Shown here piece after piece: positions 13,180 through 21,652 of a stretch of 23,788 bases of DNA. The stretch covers positions 1-23,788 of the forward strand of contig URQJ01000010.1 in assembly GCA_900549945.1 (NCBI GenBank), in the 5' to 3' direction. The notes under the pieces are model-generated. The model made no database searches. It worked only from the letters and a program-made list of their open reading frames with translations, and was not told the origin of the DNA. The position numbers and the translations under genes are program-made. The number at the start of each line of letters is the position of its first letter. Position 1 is the first letter of the stretch. Source of the stretch: an uncultured Oscillospiraceae bacterium. Lineage in GTDB: Bacteria; Bacillota; Clostridia; Oscillospirales; Acutalibacteraceae.

Positions 13180-14577
13180 TTACGGTTCCTCTTCGATGTA
13201 CGCCTCGTCGTAGTCCTCCTCGGCCGGCTCGCCGCGCACGATCAGCAGGCGCGAAAGGCGCTGATCTTCCACGGAGAGCACGGTGATGTCGAGGTTCTTC
13301 ACCTGCACGCTCGGGTGCTCGCCCTCCTTCGGGATGCGCCCGAGCAGGTCGGTCACGAGGCCGGCGATTGTGTCGTAATCGCCTTCGGGCAGCTCCACGC
13401 CGGTCAGGTCGGAGATCTCGTCGATGGAGGTCGTGCCGTCCACCGTGAATTCGTTTTCACTGACGCGGAAGATCTCCTCCGCCTCGTTGTCGTATTCGTC
13501 CTGAATGTTGCCGAGGATCGATTCGATCAGATCCTCCAGCGTGATGAGGCCGGCGGTGCCGCCGTATTCGTCGACGACCACGGCAATCTGGATGCGGCGC
13601 TCCTGAAATTCGCGGAAAAGCTGGCTGCACTTCTTCGATTCCGGGATAAAATACGCCGGGCGCAGCATGTCGCGCAGGTGGATGAACGACGGCACGGGCT
13701 TTCCGACGTACGGCAGAAAATCCTTCGCGTAGCAGATGCCGGCGATCGCGTCAATGTCCTCGCGGTAGACCGGCAGGCGGGAGAAGCCCTCCTCGGCGGC
13801 GACCGACGTGACGTCCTCGATCGTCGCGCTTTCGCTGACGGCGCAGATATCCGTGCGGTGCGTCATCACCTCGCTGACGGTCGTGTCGTTGAAATCGAGG
13901 ATATTCGTGATCATGTCGCGCTCGGTTTCCTCGATCACACCCAGCTCCTCGCCCTCGCCGACCATGTGGAGGATCTCCTCCTCCGTTACGGTTTCGTCGA
14001 GCGCCTTCGGGTCATTGCCGAAAAGCCGCATGATCCCGTCGGAGATAAAGTCGCACAGCTTCATAAACGGGCGCATCAGGGCACTGAGCACGCGGATCAG
14101 CCGGATGAGCTTGTAGCTGTAGCGCGTGTTGCGCGCGGATTTGTGCGCCACGAATTTTTTCGGCGTGAAATCCGCGAGAAGCAGAAACAGCGCGGCGCAC
14201 AGCAGCGTGCAGAGCACGACGGCGGCCGGTGCGGCAAGCGCCGGATACAGGCCGGCAGCGATCAGCGCGTTGTCGAGCACGGGCGCAAAGCCGATCACCG
14301 AAACGCCGATCGAGAAAAAGCCCATCAGCATCATGCCGAATTGCAGGGGCGAGGCGAAGCTCTCGTTCGCGTCGAGATAGGCAAGGAATTTCTTCGCGCG
14401 GCGGCTGCCGCTCTCGGCGTCGCGCTTGACGCGCGATTCGCTCGCCGTGCCGACGGCGGATTCGCACATGGCATACAGAATGCCGAGGAGGAAAAAGGCG
14501 AGAAGCAGCGCAATGGCGGCTGGAAGCGGGAGAATGGAGGCTGCGGGCGTCATAGTGCCGTACGGGTCGTCGTTCAT
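13180..14577 (-). CDS. CNNM/CorC-type (hemolysin-family) transporter, second copy
   Basis: A 465-residue membrane protein with the same layout as the one at 10206 but clearly diverged. A CNNM membrane domain comes first (AAIALLLAFFLLGILYAMCE, then SPLQFGMMLMGFFSIGVSVI). Then comes a CBS pair from about residue 225 (MTHRTDICAVSESATIED) to 345 (VVDEYGGTAGLITLEDLIES). The C-terminal CorC_HlyC domain lies near 360-445 (ISDLTGVELPEGDYDTIAGL). A DEAYIEEEP acidic tail ends it. The likely role is divalent-cation efflux or its regulation in the cytoplasmic membrane. The ATG at 14577 has GGAAAGGATG upstream; the second ATG (residue 8) is possible. It has its own promoter and terminator, with no folded leader like that of the first copy, suggesting different control. 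Confidence 0.91.
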   Translation of the reverse strand: MNDDPYGTMTPAASILPLPAAIALLLAFFLLGILYAMCESAVGTASESRVKRDAESGSRRAKKFLAYLDANESFASPLQFGMMLMGFFSIGVSVIGFAPVLDNALIAAGLYPALAAPAAVVLCTLLCAALFLLLADFTPKKFVAHKSARNTRYSYKLIRLIRVLSALMRPFMKLCDFISDGIMRLFGNDPKALDETVTEEEILHMVGEGEELGVIEETERDMITNILDFNDTTVSEVMTHRTDICAVSESATIEDVTSVAAEEGFSRLPVYREDIDAIAGICYAKDFLPYVGKPVPSFIHLRDMLRPAYFIPESKKCSQLFREFQERRIQIAVVVDEYGGTAGLITLEDLIESILGNIQDEYDNEAEEIFRVSENEFTVDGTTSIDEISDLTGVELPEGDYDTIAGLVTDLLGRIPKEGEHPSVQVKNLDITVLSVEDQRLSRLLIVRGEPAEEDYDEAYIEEEP

Positions 14578-14631
14578 GGTGTGGCTTGCATCCTTTCCGT
14601 CTGAAGCGTTTTCAGTTTTATAGATACCAAA

Positions 14632-14660
14632 ATTTTACCGCAAAAAGCCCCCTTTGTCAA
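14632..14660 (-). promoter_or_regulatory. Sigma-A promoter for the second CNNM/CorC gene
   Basis: On the minus strand TTGACA (14655-14660) and TAAAAT (14632-14637) are 17 bases apart. It is divergent from the nifJ promoter about 110 bases away. Confidence 0.88.
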
Positions 14661-14772
14661 CTCAAGGCGCCGCGGTGCGCCGGAATGCGGCGGCGGGGCC
14701 GGGAAAAGGCGCGGCTTTGCGGGAAGCCTGCGGAAATTGCGGGCATAAATTAAAAAAATCATTGTTTTTTCC

Positions 14773-14801
14773 TTTACATACGGGCGAAAAAATGATAAGA
14801 T
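14773..14801 (+). promoter_or_regulatory. Sigma-A promoter for nifJ
   Basis: TTTACA (14773-14778) and TAAGAT (14796-14801) are 17 bases apart. The leader of about 115 bases carries a perfect hairpin, GCCCGC (14867-14872) with GCGGGC (14879-14884), and a near-consensus AAAGGAGG at 14906-14913. Confidence 0.83.
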
Positions 14802-14923
14802 TTAACTGAACGGCAAGGGGACGGCCTGTGCGTCCGGCGCTGCAAACGGCGGCACGGATACAGAAGGCCCGCTTTGCCGCGGGCACATTCCAATTGATAA
14901 TCCTTAAAGGAGGAATTTATTAA

Positions 14924-17900
14924 ATGGCAAGAAAAATGAAAACCATGGATGGCAACAACGCTGCCGCGCATGTTTCCTATGCGTTTACCGACGTTGCTGC
15001 GATCTATCCGATCACGCCGTCTTCTGTCATGGCTGATGAGACCGATAAGTATGCGGCTGCCGGCAGAAAGAATCTTTTCGGCCGTGAAGTCCGCGTAACG
15101 GAGATGCAGTCCGAAGCCGGTGCGGCGGGCGCCGTGCACGGCTCTCTCGCAGCCGGCGCGCTGACGACCACCTACACGGCGTCGCAGGGCCTGCTCCTGA
15201 TGATCCCGAATATGTATAAGATGGCCGGCGAGCTGCTGCCGAGCGTTATCCACGTTTCTGCGCGCTGCGTTGCTTCCCATGCGCTGAACATCTTCGGCGA
15301 CCATTCGGATATTTACGCGTGCCGCCAGACCGGCTATGCGATGCTGTGCTCCAACAGCCCGCAGGAGGTCATGGATCTCGGCGCGGTTGCGCACCTCTCC
15401 GCGATCAAGGGCAAGGTTCCGTTCCTCCACTTCTTCGACGGCTTCCGGACCTCCCATGAGGTTCAGAAGATCGAGGTTTGGGATTACGAGGATCTCGGCG
15501 AAATGCTCGATTGGGACGCGGTCGATGCGTTCAGAAGAAACGCGCTGAATCCGGAGCACCCGGTTCTCCGCGGTCAGGCGCAGAACGGCGACATCTTCTT
15601 CCAGGCGCGCGAGGCCTGCAACAAGTATTACGACGCGATCCCGGCGACCGTCGTCGAGTACATGGACAAGGTCAACGCGAAGATCGGCACGAATTACAAG
15701 CCGTTCAACTACTACGGCGCGCCGGACGCAGAGAAGGTTATCATCGCGATGGGCTCCGTCTGCGAGACGATCGAAGAGGTCATCGACTACATGCTCGCCG
15801 CGGGCGAGAAGGTCGGCCTCGTTAAGGTTCACCTCTACAGACCGTTCGTTGCGAAGTATCTGCTCGACGTGCTCCCCGAGACGGTCAAGACGATCTCCGT
15901 GCTCGACAGAACGAAGGAGCCGGGCTCCATCGGCGAGCCGCTGTACCTCGACGTTCTCGCGGCGATCAACGGCACGCAGTTCGGCTGCGCGAAGGTGCTC
16001 ACGGGCCGCTACGGCCTCGGCTCCAAGGATACGAAGCCGGCTGACATCATCGCCGTTTACCGCAACATGGAGAAGGGCGACGACGCGAAGAAGAAGTTCA
16101 CCATCGGCATTGTGGACGACGTGACGCACCTCTCTCTCGACGCGACGGAGCATCCCGACACGGCGCCGGCAGGCACGAAGTCCTGCAAGTTCTGGGGCCT
16201 CGGCTCGGACGGCACCGTCGGTGCAAACAAGAATTCCATCAAGATCATCGGTGACCACACCGACATGTACGCGCAGGGCTATTTCGACTACGACTCGAAG
16301 AAGTCCGGCGGCCTGACCATGTCTCACCTGCGCTTCGGCCACACGCCGATCAAGTCCACCTACTACATCTCGCAGGCTGACTTCGTCGCATGTCATAACC
16401 CGGCATACCTTGAGACCTACGACATGGTGCAGGATCTGAAGAAGGGCGGCAGCTTCCTTCTGAACTGCCCGTGGGATGCCGCGGAGCTTGAGGAGAGACT
16501 CCCGGGCAAGGTCAAGAAGTTTATCGCCGACAACGAGATCAACCTCTACACGATCGACGGCTTCAAGATCGGCAAGGAGATCGGCCTCGGCACGAGAATC
16601 AACACGGTTCTCCAGTCTGCGTTCTTCTCCATTGCGAAGATCATTCCGGAAGAGGACGCGATCAAATACATGAAGGACGCCGCTACGAAGTCCTATTCGA
16701 AGAAGGGCGAAGCGATCGTCAAGATGAACCACGACGCGATCGACCGCGGCGCGACCGGCTACGTGAAGGTTGAGGTTCCGGCTTCTTGGAAGAATGCTGT
16801 GGACGATTCCGTCAAGCACGTCGCAACAGGCGACCGCCCGGACCTCGTCGAGTACGTCAACAACGTGGTGATCCCGGTCAACACCTTCCACGGCAAGGAT
16901 CTGCCGGTTTCCACCTTTGAGAAGTATGCGGACGGCACCTCCCCGCAGGGCACCTCCGCTTATGAGAAGCGCGGCGTTGCAGTCGATGTTCCGAAGTGGA
17001 TTCCGGAAAACTGCATCCAGTGCACCTTCTGCTCCATGGTCTGCCCGCACGCGGTTATCCGTCCGGTGCCGATGACAGACGAAGAGCTTGCAGCGGCTCC
17101 GGCGGCTGTAAAGAGCAAGCCGATGACCGGCATGCCGGGCATGAATTTTGTGATGACGATCTCCACGCTCGACTGCACGGGCTGCGGCTCCTGCGTCAAC
17201 GTCTGCCCGGGCATGAAGGGCAATAAGGCGCTTGCGATGTCCCCGATCGACGAGGAGCGTCCGAGCCAGGAGGTCTTTAACTACGGCGTCACGCTCGACC
17301 CGAAGCCGGAAGTTATGGAGAAGTTCAAGGATACGACGATCAAGGGCAGCCAGCTCAGACAGCCGCTCCTTGAGTTCTCCGGCGCGTGCGGCGGCTGCGG
17401 CGAAACACCGTATGCAAAGCTTGTCACACAGCTCTTCGGCGACAAGATGTTTATCGCGAATGCGACAGGCTGCTCCTCTATCTGGGGCGGTTCCGCACCG
17501 GCTACGCCGTATACCGTCAACAAGAAGGGCCACGGCCCGGCATGGCAGAACTCCCTCTTTGAGGACAACGCAGAGTTCGGCCTCGGCATGACGCTCGCGC
17601 AGAATGCTGTCCGCGGCCGTCTGGCACAGCTCACCGAGGAGCTCATTGCAGTCGATTACTGTGTCGCAGAGCTGAAGGAAGCCGGCCAGAAGTGGCTCGA
17701 CACGATGGATGACCGCGCGGCAAACGGCCCGGCGGCTGAGGCGTACATCGCGGCGCTCGAAAACGGCATCGTCGGCGTCGACGAGGGCATCGAGTTCACC
17801 GGCTCCGAGCAGGGCAAGGCAGCCTTCGGCGATCAGGCGGCGAGCATGCACGAGCACTTCAAGGCGCTGAAGGCGGAAGGCAAGACGCATTGCGACTGCG

Positions 17901-18598
17901 AGGCCTGCTCGCTGGCGGCAAAGATTCTGAAGGACAAGGACTTCCTCGCGAAGAAGTCCATGTGGATCTTCGGCGGCGACGGCTGGGCATACGACATTGG
18001 CTTCGGCGGCGTCGACCATGCGCTCGCTTCCGGTGAGGACATCAACATCCTCGTGTTCGACACCGAGGTTTACTCCAACACGGGCGGTCAGGCTTCGAAG
18101 TCCACGCCGGTCGGCTCCGTCGCACAGTTTGCGGCTGCCGGCAAGGCCGTGAAGAAGAAGGATCTCGCGTCGATCATGATGAGCTACGGCTATGTCTACG
18201 TCGCGCAGGTCGCGATGGGCGCCGATATGAACCAGTGCCTCAAGGCGTTCCACGAGGCGGAGAGCTATCATGGCCCGTCTATCGTCATCGCCTACGCGCC
18301 GTGCATCAACCACGGCATTAAGGGTGGCATGGGCGTCTCCATGACTGAGGAGAAGAAGGCGGTTGCGGCCGGCTACTGGCACAACTTCCGCTTCGACCCG
18401 CGCCGTGCGGACAACGGCCAGAACCCGTTCCAGCTCGACAGCAAGGCGCCGAGCGCTTCTTACCGCGACTTCATCATGGGCGAGGTCCGCTACAACAGCC
18501 TCACCCGCGCGTTCCCGCAGAGAGCGGAAGTTCTCTTCGAGAAGGCTGAGAAGTATGCTGAGGAGAAGTACGCGAAGCTTTCCAAGATGGCGGAGTAA
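14924..18598 (+). CDS. nifJ: Pyruvate:ferredoxin (flavodoxin) oxidoreductase, single-chain
   Basis: A 1224-residue cytosolic enzyme that turns pyruvate, CoA and oxidised ferredoxin into acetyl-CoA, CO2 and reduced ferredoxin, the central step of pyruvate fermentation. Domain order is complete: N-terminal domain I (AAHVSYAFTDVAAIYPITPS), domain II near 250-400, the gamma-like domain near 420-600, and a two-[4Fe-4S] ferredoxin domain with Cys697/700/703/707 and Cys751/754/757/761. The proximal cluster and thiamine-diphosphate domain follow, with Cys822 and Cys825 (GACGGCGETPY) and GDGWAYDIGFGG near 1018-1029, then NTGGQASKSTPVG. Length is slightly above the usual 1170-1190; the extra sequence lies around residues 910-1000 and holds an unusual CDCEAC (990-995). 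Codon bias suggests very high expression. It is a single-gene unit with its own promoter and terminator. Confidence 0.97.
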   Translation: MARKMKTMDGNNAAAHVSYAFTDVAAIYPITPSSVMADETDKYAAAGRKNLFGREVRVTEMQSEAGAAGAVHGSLAAGALTTTYTASQGLLLMIPNMYKMAGELLPSVIHVSARCVASHALNIFGDHSDIYACRQTGYAMLCSNSPQEVMDLGAVAHLSAIKGKVPFLHFFDGFRTSHEVQKIEVWDYEDLGEMLDWDAVDAFRRNALNPEHPVLRGQAQNGDIFFQAREACNKYYDAIPATVVEYMDKVNAKIGTNYKPFNYYGAPDAEKVIIAMGSVCETIEEVIDYMLAAGEKVGLVKVHLYRPFVAKYLLDVLPETVKTISVLDRTKEPGSIGEPLYLDVLAAINGTQFGCAKVLTGRYGLGSKDTKPADIIAVYRNMEKGDDAKKKFTIGIVDDVTHLSLDATEHPDTAPAGTKSCKFWGLGSDGTVGANKNSIKIIGDHTDMYAQGYFDYDSKKSGGLTMSHLRFGHTPIKSTYYISQADFVACHNPAYLETYDMVQDLKKGGSFLLNCPWDAAELEERLPGKVKKFIADNEINLYTIDGFKIGKEIGLGTRINTVLQSAFFSIAKIIPEEDAIKYMKDAATKSYSKKGEAIVKMNHDAIDRGATGYVKVEVPASWKNAVDDSVKHVATGDRPDLVEYVNNVVIPVNTFHGKDLPVSTFEKYADGTSPQGTSAYEKRGVAVDVPKWIPENCIQCTFCSMVCPHAVIRPVPMTDEELAAAPAAVKSKPMTGMPGMNFVMTISTLDCTGCGSCVNVCPGMKGNKALAMSPIDEERPSQEVFNYGVTLDPKPEVMEKFKDTTIKGSQLRQPLLEFSGACGGCGETPYAKLVTQLFGDKMFIANATGCSSIWGGSAPATPYTVNKKGHGPAWQNSLFEDNAEFGLGMTLAQNAVRGRLAQLTEELIAVDYCVAELKEAGQKWLDTMDDRAANGPAAEAYIAALENGIVGVDEGIEFTGSEQGKAAFGDQAASMHEHFKALKAEGKTHCDCEACSLAAKILKDKDFLAKKSMWIFGGDGWAYDIGFGGVDHALASGEDINILVFDTEVYSNTGGQASKSTPVGSVAQFAAAGKAVKKKDLASIMMSYGYVYVAQVAMGADMNQCLKAFHEAESYHGPSIVIAYAPCINHGIKGGMGVSMTEEKKAVAAGYWHNFRFDPRRADNGQNPFQLDSKAPSASYRDFIMGEVRYNSLTRAFPQRAEVLFEKAEKYAEEKYAKLSKMAE

Positions 18599-18630
18599 TT
18601 TCGGCATTCGCTTCGATCCATAAATAACAG

Positions 18631-18661
18631 AGTCCCGTCTGCTTTTGCAGGCGGGACTTTT
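18631..18661 (+). terminator. Rho-independent terminator after nifJ
   Basis: AGTCCCGTCTGC (18631-18642) pairs with GCAGGCGGGACT (18647-18658) over 12 bp with one G-U pair, with loop TTTT and a TTTT tail. Confidence 0.94.
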
Positions 18662-18977
18662 GCGTCCGGCTGGTTCGGTGCCGGTGCAGGAGAGATACGT
18701 TTTCCAGTTCAGTGCCGGGGGCGGTGTGCACGGCGGGCGGGGAAACCGCGCAGGGCGGCCGGGCTGTGCGGAACAGTGCGGCGGGAGGGATCCATTTATG
18801 GCATGTTGGATACAGGCGCTAGAAAACCGTGCGCGGCGGTGTGGAGGCATGTGCCGAGGCGGTGCGGGTGGCGGGCATGCGCGGTTATCCTCCCGTGCGG
18901 GGCGCAAAATTTGATGGGAGAGAAATGGCCGGCCGCGCAGGCGGCGGAGCTGCATGCCGCCGCTGTATTTTCGGGTA
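18662..18977. other. Gene-free GC-rich spacer
   Basis: About 315 bases between the nifJ terminator and the next promoter. Short frames occur on both strands but none has a ribosome site or a recognisable protein. I see no tRNA, repeat or strong hairpin in it. Confidence 0.5.
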
Positions 18978-19006
18978 TTGCTTTTGCGCGGCAGACTTGC
19001 TATACT
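18978..19006 (+). promoter_or_regulatory. Sigma-A promoter for the isomerase/epimerase-like gene
   Basis: TTGCTT (18978-18983) and TATACT (19001-19006) are 17 bases apart, about 32 bases before the start codon. Confidence 0.78.
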
Positions 19007-19038
19007 GGTAGCAGGATAAACTGAAAGGGTGGAGTTCT

Positions 19039-19806
19039 ATGATTTATACGGGCTGTCAGCTTTCGAGCGTTGCGCCGTACCTGCAAACAGGGGAGTCGCT
19101 GCGCCGGGCATTGGAGAAGATCGCGGAGATCGGCTACACGGCCGTGCAGCTTCAGGGCGCGTCCATGGATATACTGGACAAGGAGATCGCGGCGGCGCTG
19201 CGCGAAACCGGATTGGACTGCGTCGCGACGCAGGAGGATTACCCGTTCGGCTTCGGGGAAAACCCGCAGCGCGCCATTGCGCGCGCCGTGGCCTGCGGCT
19301 GCCGCTATCTCACATTTGCGCTGCTGCCGAGGGAGGCGGATACACCCGAAAAGCTAGAGCGGTTTGCGGAGAAGGTTCGGAAGATCGGCGAAATGGTCGC
19401 CGGGGCGGGCCTGATCTTTGCGTTTCACCCAATCGGTCCGGACTTCCGGCAGATGGAGGGCACGCCGGTTTATGAGCGGCTGATGGCGCTGCTGCCGCCG
19501 GACATGCAGCTGACTTTCTGCGTGCACAGCTGCCTCGGCAGCGGCATCTCTTATGCGGAGGTGCTGGAGAAGTTTTCCGGGCGCGTCGATCTCGTCCATT
19601 TTAAGGACAGCATCCCGGGGCCGGACGGCAAGCCGCAGCTGATGCCGCTGGGTGCGGGCAGCGTGGACTGGCGCCCGATTGCATCGCAGTGCGCGGCCGC
19701 GGGCGTGCGGTGGATTTTCGCCGAGCAGGAGCGCTGGCAGAAGGACGCCTTCGTGTGTGCGGCGGAGAGCTATGCCTATATGCAGGGGCTGGCACACAGC
19801 CTGTAA
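19039..19806 (+). CDS. Sugar phosphate isomerase/epimerase-like TIM-barrel protein
   Basis: A 255-residue protein of the AP-endonuclease-2-like TIM-barrel superfamily. The pattern of strands and metal ligands is visible: QLSSVAPYLQTGESLRRALE, GYTAVQLQGAS, CRYLTFALLP, LIFAFHPIGPDF (His), CVHSCLGSGI (His, in place of the usual D-x-x-H), VDLVHFKDSIPG (His and Asp) and WIFAEQE (Glu). These proteins isomerise or epimerise sugars or inositol derivatives using a divalent metal, or act on related substrates; the substrate is not evident here. AAAGGGTGGAG precedes the ATG. It is a lone gene with promoter and terminator. The first metal-binding Glu region (GLDCVATQEDYPFG) differs from the commonest pattern, so activity may be unusual. 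Confidence 0.83.
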   Translation: MIYTGCQLSSVAPYLQTGESLRRALEKIAEIGYTAVQLQGASMDILDKEIAAALRETGLDCVATQEDYPFGFGENPQRAIARAVACGCRYLTFALLPREADTPEKLERFAEKVRKIGEMVAGAGLIFAFHPIGPDFRQMEGTPVYERLMALLPPDMQLTFCVHSCLGSGISYAEVLEKFSGRVDLVHFKDSIPGPDGKPQLMPLGAGSVDWRPIASQCAAAGVRWIFAEQERWQKDAFVCAAESYAYMQGLAHSL

Positions 19807-19821
19807 GCACACAATAGAGAG

Positions 19822-19859
19822 CACCCGGACGGTTCAAAAATGCCGTTCGGGTGTTTTTT
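19822..19859 (+). terminator. Rho-independent terminator after the isomerase/epimerase-like gene
   Basis: CACCCGGACGG (19822-19832) pairs with CCGTTCGGGTG (19843-19853) over 11 bp with one G-U pair, followed by six T. Confidence 0.93.
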
Positions 19860-19861
19860 GC

Positions 19862-19890
19862 GCATGAAAACGCGGCGCTTTGCATAGAAA
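19862..19890 (+). promoter_or_regulatory. Possible sigma-E-like promoter for spoIIID
   Basis: CATAGAAA (19883-19890) resembles the -10 box of mother-cell sigma-E, with GCATGAA (19862-19868) 14 bases upstream in the -35 position. In Bacillus subtilis spoIIID is sigma-E dependent. The -35 match is weak and no sigma-A promoter is obvious. Confidence 0.35.
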
Positions 19891-19921
19891 TGGAACACAA
19901 CAAAGGTGAGGGTGTGTTACG

Positions 19922-20173
19922 ATGAAGCAAAGTGTCGACGACAGAGCTGCCATGCTTGGGGAATATATCGTACAAAACAAGGCGACGGTGCGGCGCGCCG
20001 CAAAGCAGTTCGGCGTCAGCAAATCAACGGTACATAAGGATGTGGCGGAGCGGCTGCGCCATGTCAACCTCGGACTGTACAAAGAGGTGCGCGACGTGCT
20101 GGCGGTCAACAAGGCGCAGCGGCACATCCGCGGCGGCATGGCGACGAAGCGCAAGTACGAGCATAAAAATTAG
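19922..20173 (+). CDS. spoIIID: Sporulation transcriptional regulator SpoIIID
   Basis: An 83-residue DNA-binding protein matching SpoIIID along its whole length: DDRAAMLGEYIVQNKATVRR, AAKQFGVSKSTVHKDVAERL (helix-turn-helix, residues about 25-45), then a basic C-terminal helix (GGMATKRKYEHKN). SpoIIID acts in the mother cell after engulfment, repressing and activating sigma-E-dependent genes and promoting sigma-K production. Its presence says the organism belongs to an endospore-forming lineage. AAAGGTGAGGGTG lies upstream of the ATG. The commonly neighbouring spoIIQ or mreB-like genes are not next to it here. It ends in the unusual nested hairpin at 20177-20277. Confidence 0.95.
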   Translation: MKQSVDDRAAMLGEYIVQNKATVRRAAKQFGVSKSTVHKDVAERLRHVNLGLYKEVRDVLAVNKAQRHIRGGMATKRKYEHKN

Positions 20174-20176
20174 AGA

Positions 20177-20283
20177 AGCGCCCGCGGCGCGCCTGTGAAA
20201 AGCACTCCCTATGTTAGTTTCGGGGTATCGTAACTGCCTAACTTTGGGGGTGCTTTTCAGCATGCGCCGCGGGCGCTTTTTGT
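20177..20283 (+). terminator. Two-tier nested hairpin terminator between spoIIID and the hydrolase gene
   Basis: The outer stem AGCGCCCGCGGCGC (20177-20190) pairs perfectly with 20264-20277, followed by TTTTTGTTTTTT. Within its loop a second element has its own perfect 10-bp stem, TGAAAAGCAC (20196-20205) with GTGCTTTTCA (20250-20259), then CCC/GGG, then GTTAG (20213-20217) with CTAAC (20238-20242). The T-rich 3' side serves spoIIID. On the minus strand the structure is followed by CTCTAATTTTT, so it may also stop the convergent hydrolase gene. Confidence 0.85.
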
Positions 20284-20311
20284 TTTTTATTTTTTGCGCT
20301 TCAGTGGGGCG

Positions 20312-20339
20312 GCTGTGATCGGGCGGGATAAATCACAGC
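20312..20339 (-). other. Hairpin just past the end of the hydrolase gene
   Basis: GCTGTGAT (20312-20319) pairs perfectly with ATCACAGC (20332-20339) about 20 bases after the minus-strand stop codon. No T-run follows on the minus strand, so it may protect the mRNA 3' end and not terminate transcription. Confidence 0.5.
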
Positions 20340-20359
20340 GGGACTTGCCCTGCGTTTGT

Positions 20360-21469
20360 TCAGCGCATCCGGCTGTTGTGGATGATCTCCGTCATTTCCC
20401 GATGCCACGTGTGCTCGCGCCACATGCCGACGAACTGCGGGCCGCAGAAATTGCTCGTCGCCATGCCGGCCCAGCAGCCGGTTTTGGCGGCCGTCGTAAC
20501 GCCGAGGCGGTTCAGGTCGAGAATCCAGTCCCAGTGCAGCAGCGGGCCGTCCTTGTAATCGACGATCGCCCAGCATTCCGTCGTGACGAGCGGCTTGTTG
20601 TTGCGGCGGGACCATTCGGCGACGCGCTCGATCTCGTCGATCAGGCACTGGTCGTAATGCGCCTTGGATTCGCGGTAGATGCGCTCGCCGTTCAAAGCCA
20701 GATTGTTGTAGCCGGTATCGTCGAAACGCGCGAAATCGTAGTGAACCTTGTCGTAAAATTCGCTGGAATTCGTCATCCAGACATGCGGCTCGATGAAATC
20801 GAGGAAGCTCACGTCCTCGTTGAGATCCCGGAACGGCGCGGTGAACGAGAAGGTGACGGGGATCTGCGGATAGGCCGATTTAAACTCTGCGATGGCCTCC
20901 TTCATCCAGCGCACGCAGAGCGGGGAGTCGTGCCCGCCGCGCTCATACCGTGTGAAAAAGGGGGCCCAGCAGGAGAGCGGAAACTCGTTGCACAGATCCA
21001 CGTACAGGATGTTGTCCAGCTCGCCCCACGCGCGGATGTAATCGAGCGTTTTGATCCAGATGCGTGCGTGATCCTGCGCCGTCAGGATACTCATGCAGGT
21101 GTTGTCCAGATCCTCGCGGAACCATGTGGAGAGCGCAACGCGGACATTGTGGCGGCGGCAGGCCGCGAGAAAGCCGCGGAAATCGTCGTGCAGCGTGATC
21201 TTGTTGACGGAGCGGCTGCCCCAGTCCTGCGTGTTCCAGACCGGCTTGAGCGTCCACTCGCGGTGCGCGTCCCATGCCATGAGGTGCGGGAACGCGTCGA
21301 TGCGCACGGCGTCGTAGCCGCGGTCGGTCAGCTCTGTGAGGGCCTGATCCCAATCCTCATAGCCGGCGCCCGGCCAGCGGCGCTCGATCCAAGAGAATTC
21401 CCACATCGTGATGGCGAAGGGGCGGTCGATTTTGAAAAGCTCCATGGCTTTTTCTTTCATGGATTGCAT
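20360..21469 (-). CDS. Cellulase-like glycoside hydrolase (GH5-like TIM barrel)
   Basis: A 369-residue protein without a signal peptide, so probably cytosolic. It looks like the cellulase-like family of clan GH-A: an early GYDAVRIDAFPHLMAW strand, the acid/base Glu in VDLCNEFP (Glu162) after strand four, and the nucleophile Glu in VTTECWAIVD (Glu298) near strand seven, with Trp-rich loops (HWDWILDL, GCWAG) fitting a sugar site. It probably acts on an oligosaccharide or glycoside taken into the cell; the true substrate is unknown, and the cellulase name only describes the fold. GGCAGGAG lies 5 bases before the ATG at 21469; a further ATG at residue 4 is possible. It is convergent with spoIIID and has no carbohydrate transporter next to it. 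Confidence 0.8.
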   Translation of the reverse strand: MQSMKEKAMELFKIDRPFAITMWEFSWIERRWPGAGYEDWDQALTELTDRGYDAVRIDAFPHLMAWDAHREWTLKPVWNTQDWGSRSVNKITLHDDFRGFLAACRRHNVRVALSTWFREDLDNTCMSILTAQDHARIWIKTLDYIRAWGELDNILYVDLCNEFPLSCWAPFFTRYERGGHDSPLCVRWMKEAIAEFKSAYPQIPVTFSFTAPFRDLNEDVSFLDFIEPHVWMTNSSEFYDKVHYDFARFDDTGYNNLALNGERIYRESKAHYDQCLIDEIERVAEWSRRNNKPLVTTECWAIVDYKDGPLLHWDWILDLNRLGVTTAAKTGCWAGMATSNFCGPQFVGMWREHTWHREMTEIIHNSRMR

Positions 21470-21578
21470 AAGAACTCCTGCCTTTCCTGCTGCGCCATGT
21501 GCGCAGTACAGATAAATTTGCGGTTGCTCCCATTATAAAAGAGAATGGGCGGGGCGGCAAGATGGTGTTTTCCACAAG

Positions 21579-21621
21579 AAAAAAGCCCCGCTTTGTCGGA
21601 AAATACCAAACAAAGCGAGGC
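21579..21621 (-). terminator. Terminator of the Na/Pi cotransporter gene
   Basis: On the minus strand GCCTCGCTTTG (21611-21621) pairs with CAAAGCGGGGC (21585-21595) with one G-U pair, extended inward by TTTGG/CCGA, and is followed by six T. It separates this gene from the hydrolase gene. Confidence 0.9.
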
Positions 21622-21652
21622 GGAAAGCCGGGCATTACAATAAAGTGGAAGA

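Noticed and set aside
13162..14604. A 480-residue plus-strand frame over the second CNNM/CorC gene
   Set aside because: The minus-strand product is a clear full-length CNNM/CorC protein with promoter and terminator; the plus frame is its shadow.
14774..18955. A 1393-residue open frame on the minus strand, opposite nifJ
   Set aside because: It is antisense to a full-length, strongly conserved PFOR. Long antisense frames arise in GC-rich genes with strong codon bias. The translation is Arg/Ala/Val/Leu/Asp/His-rich with no family resemblance and no ribosome site.
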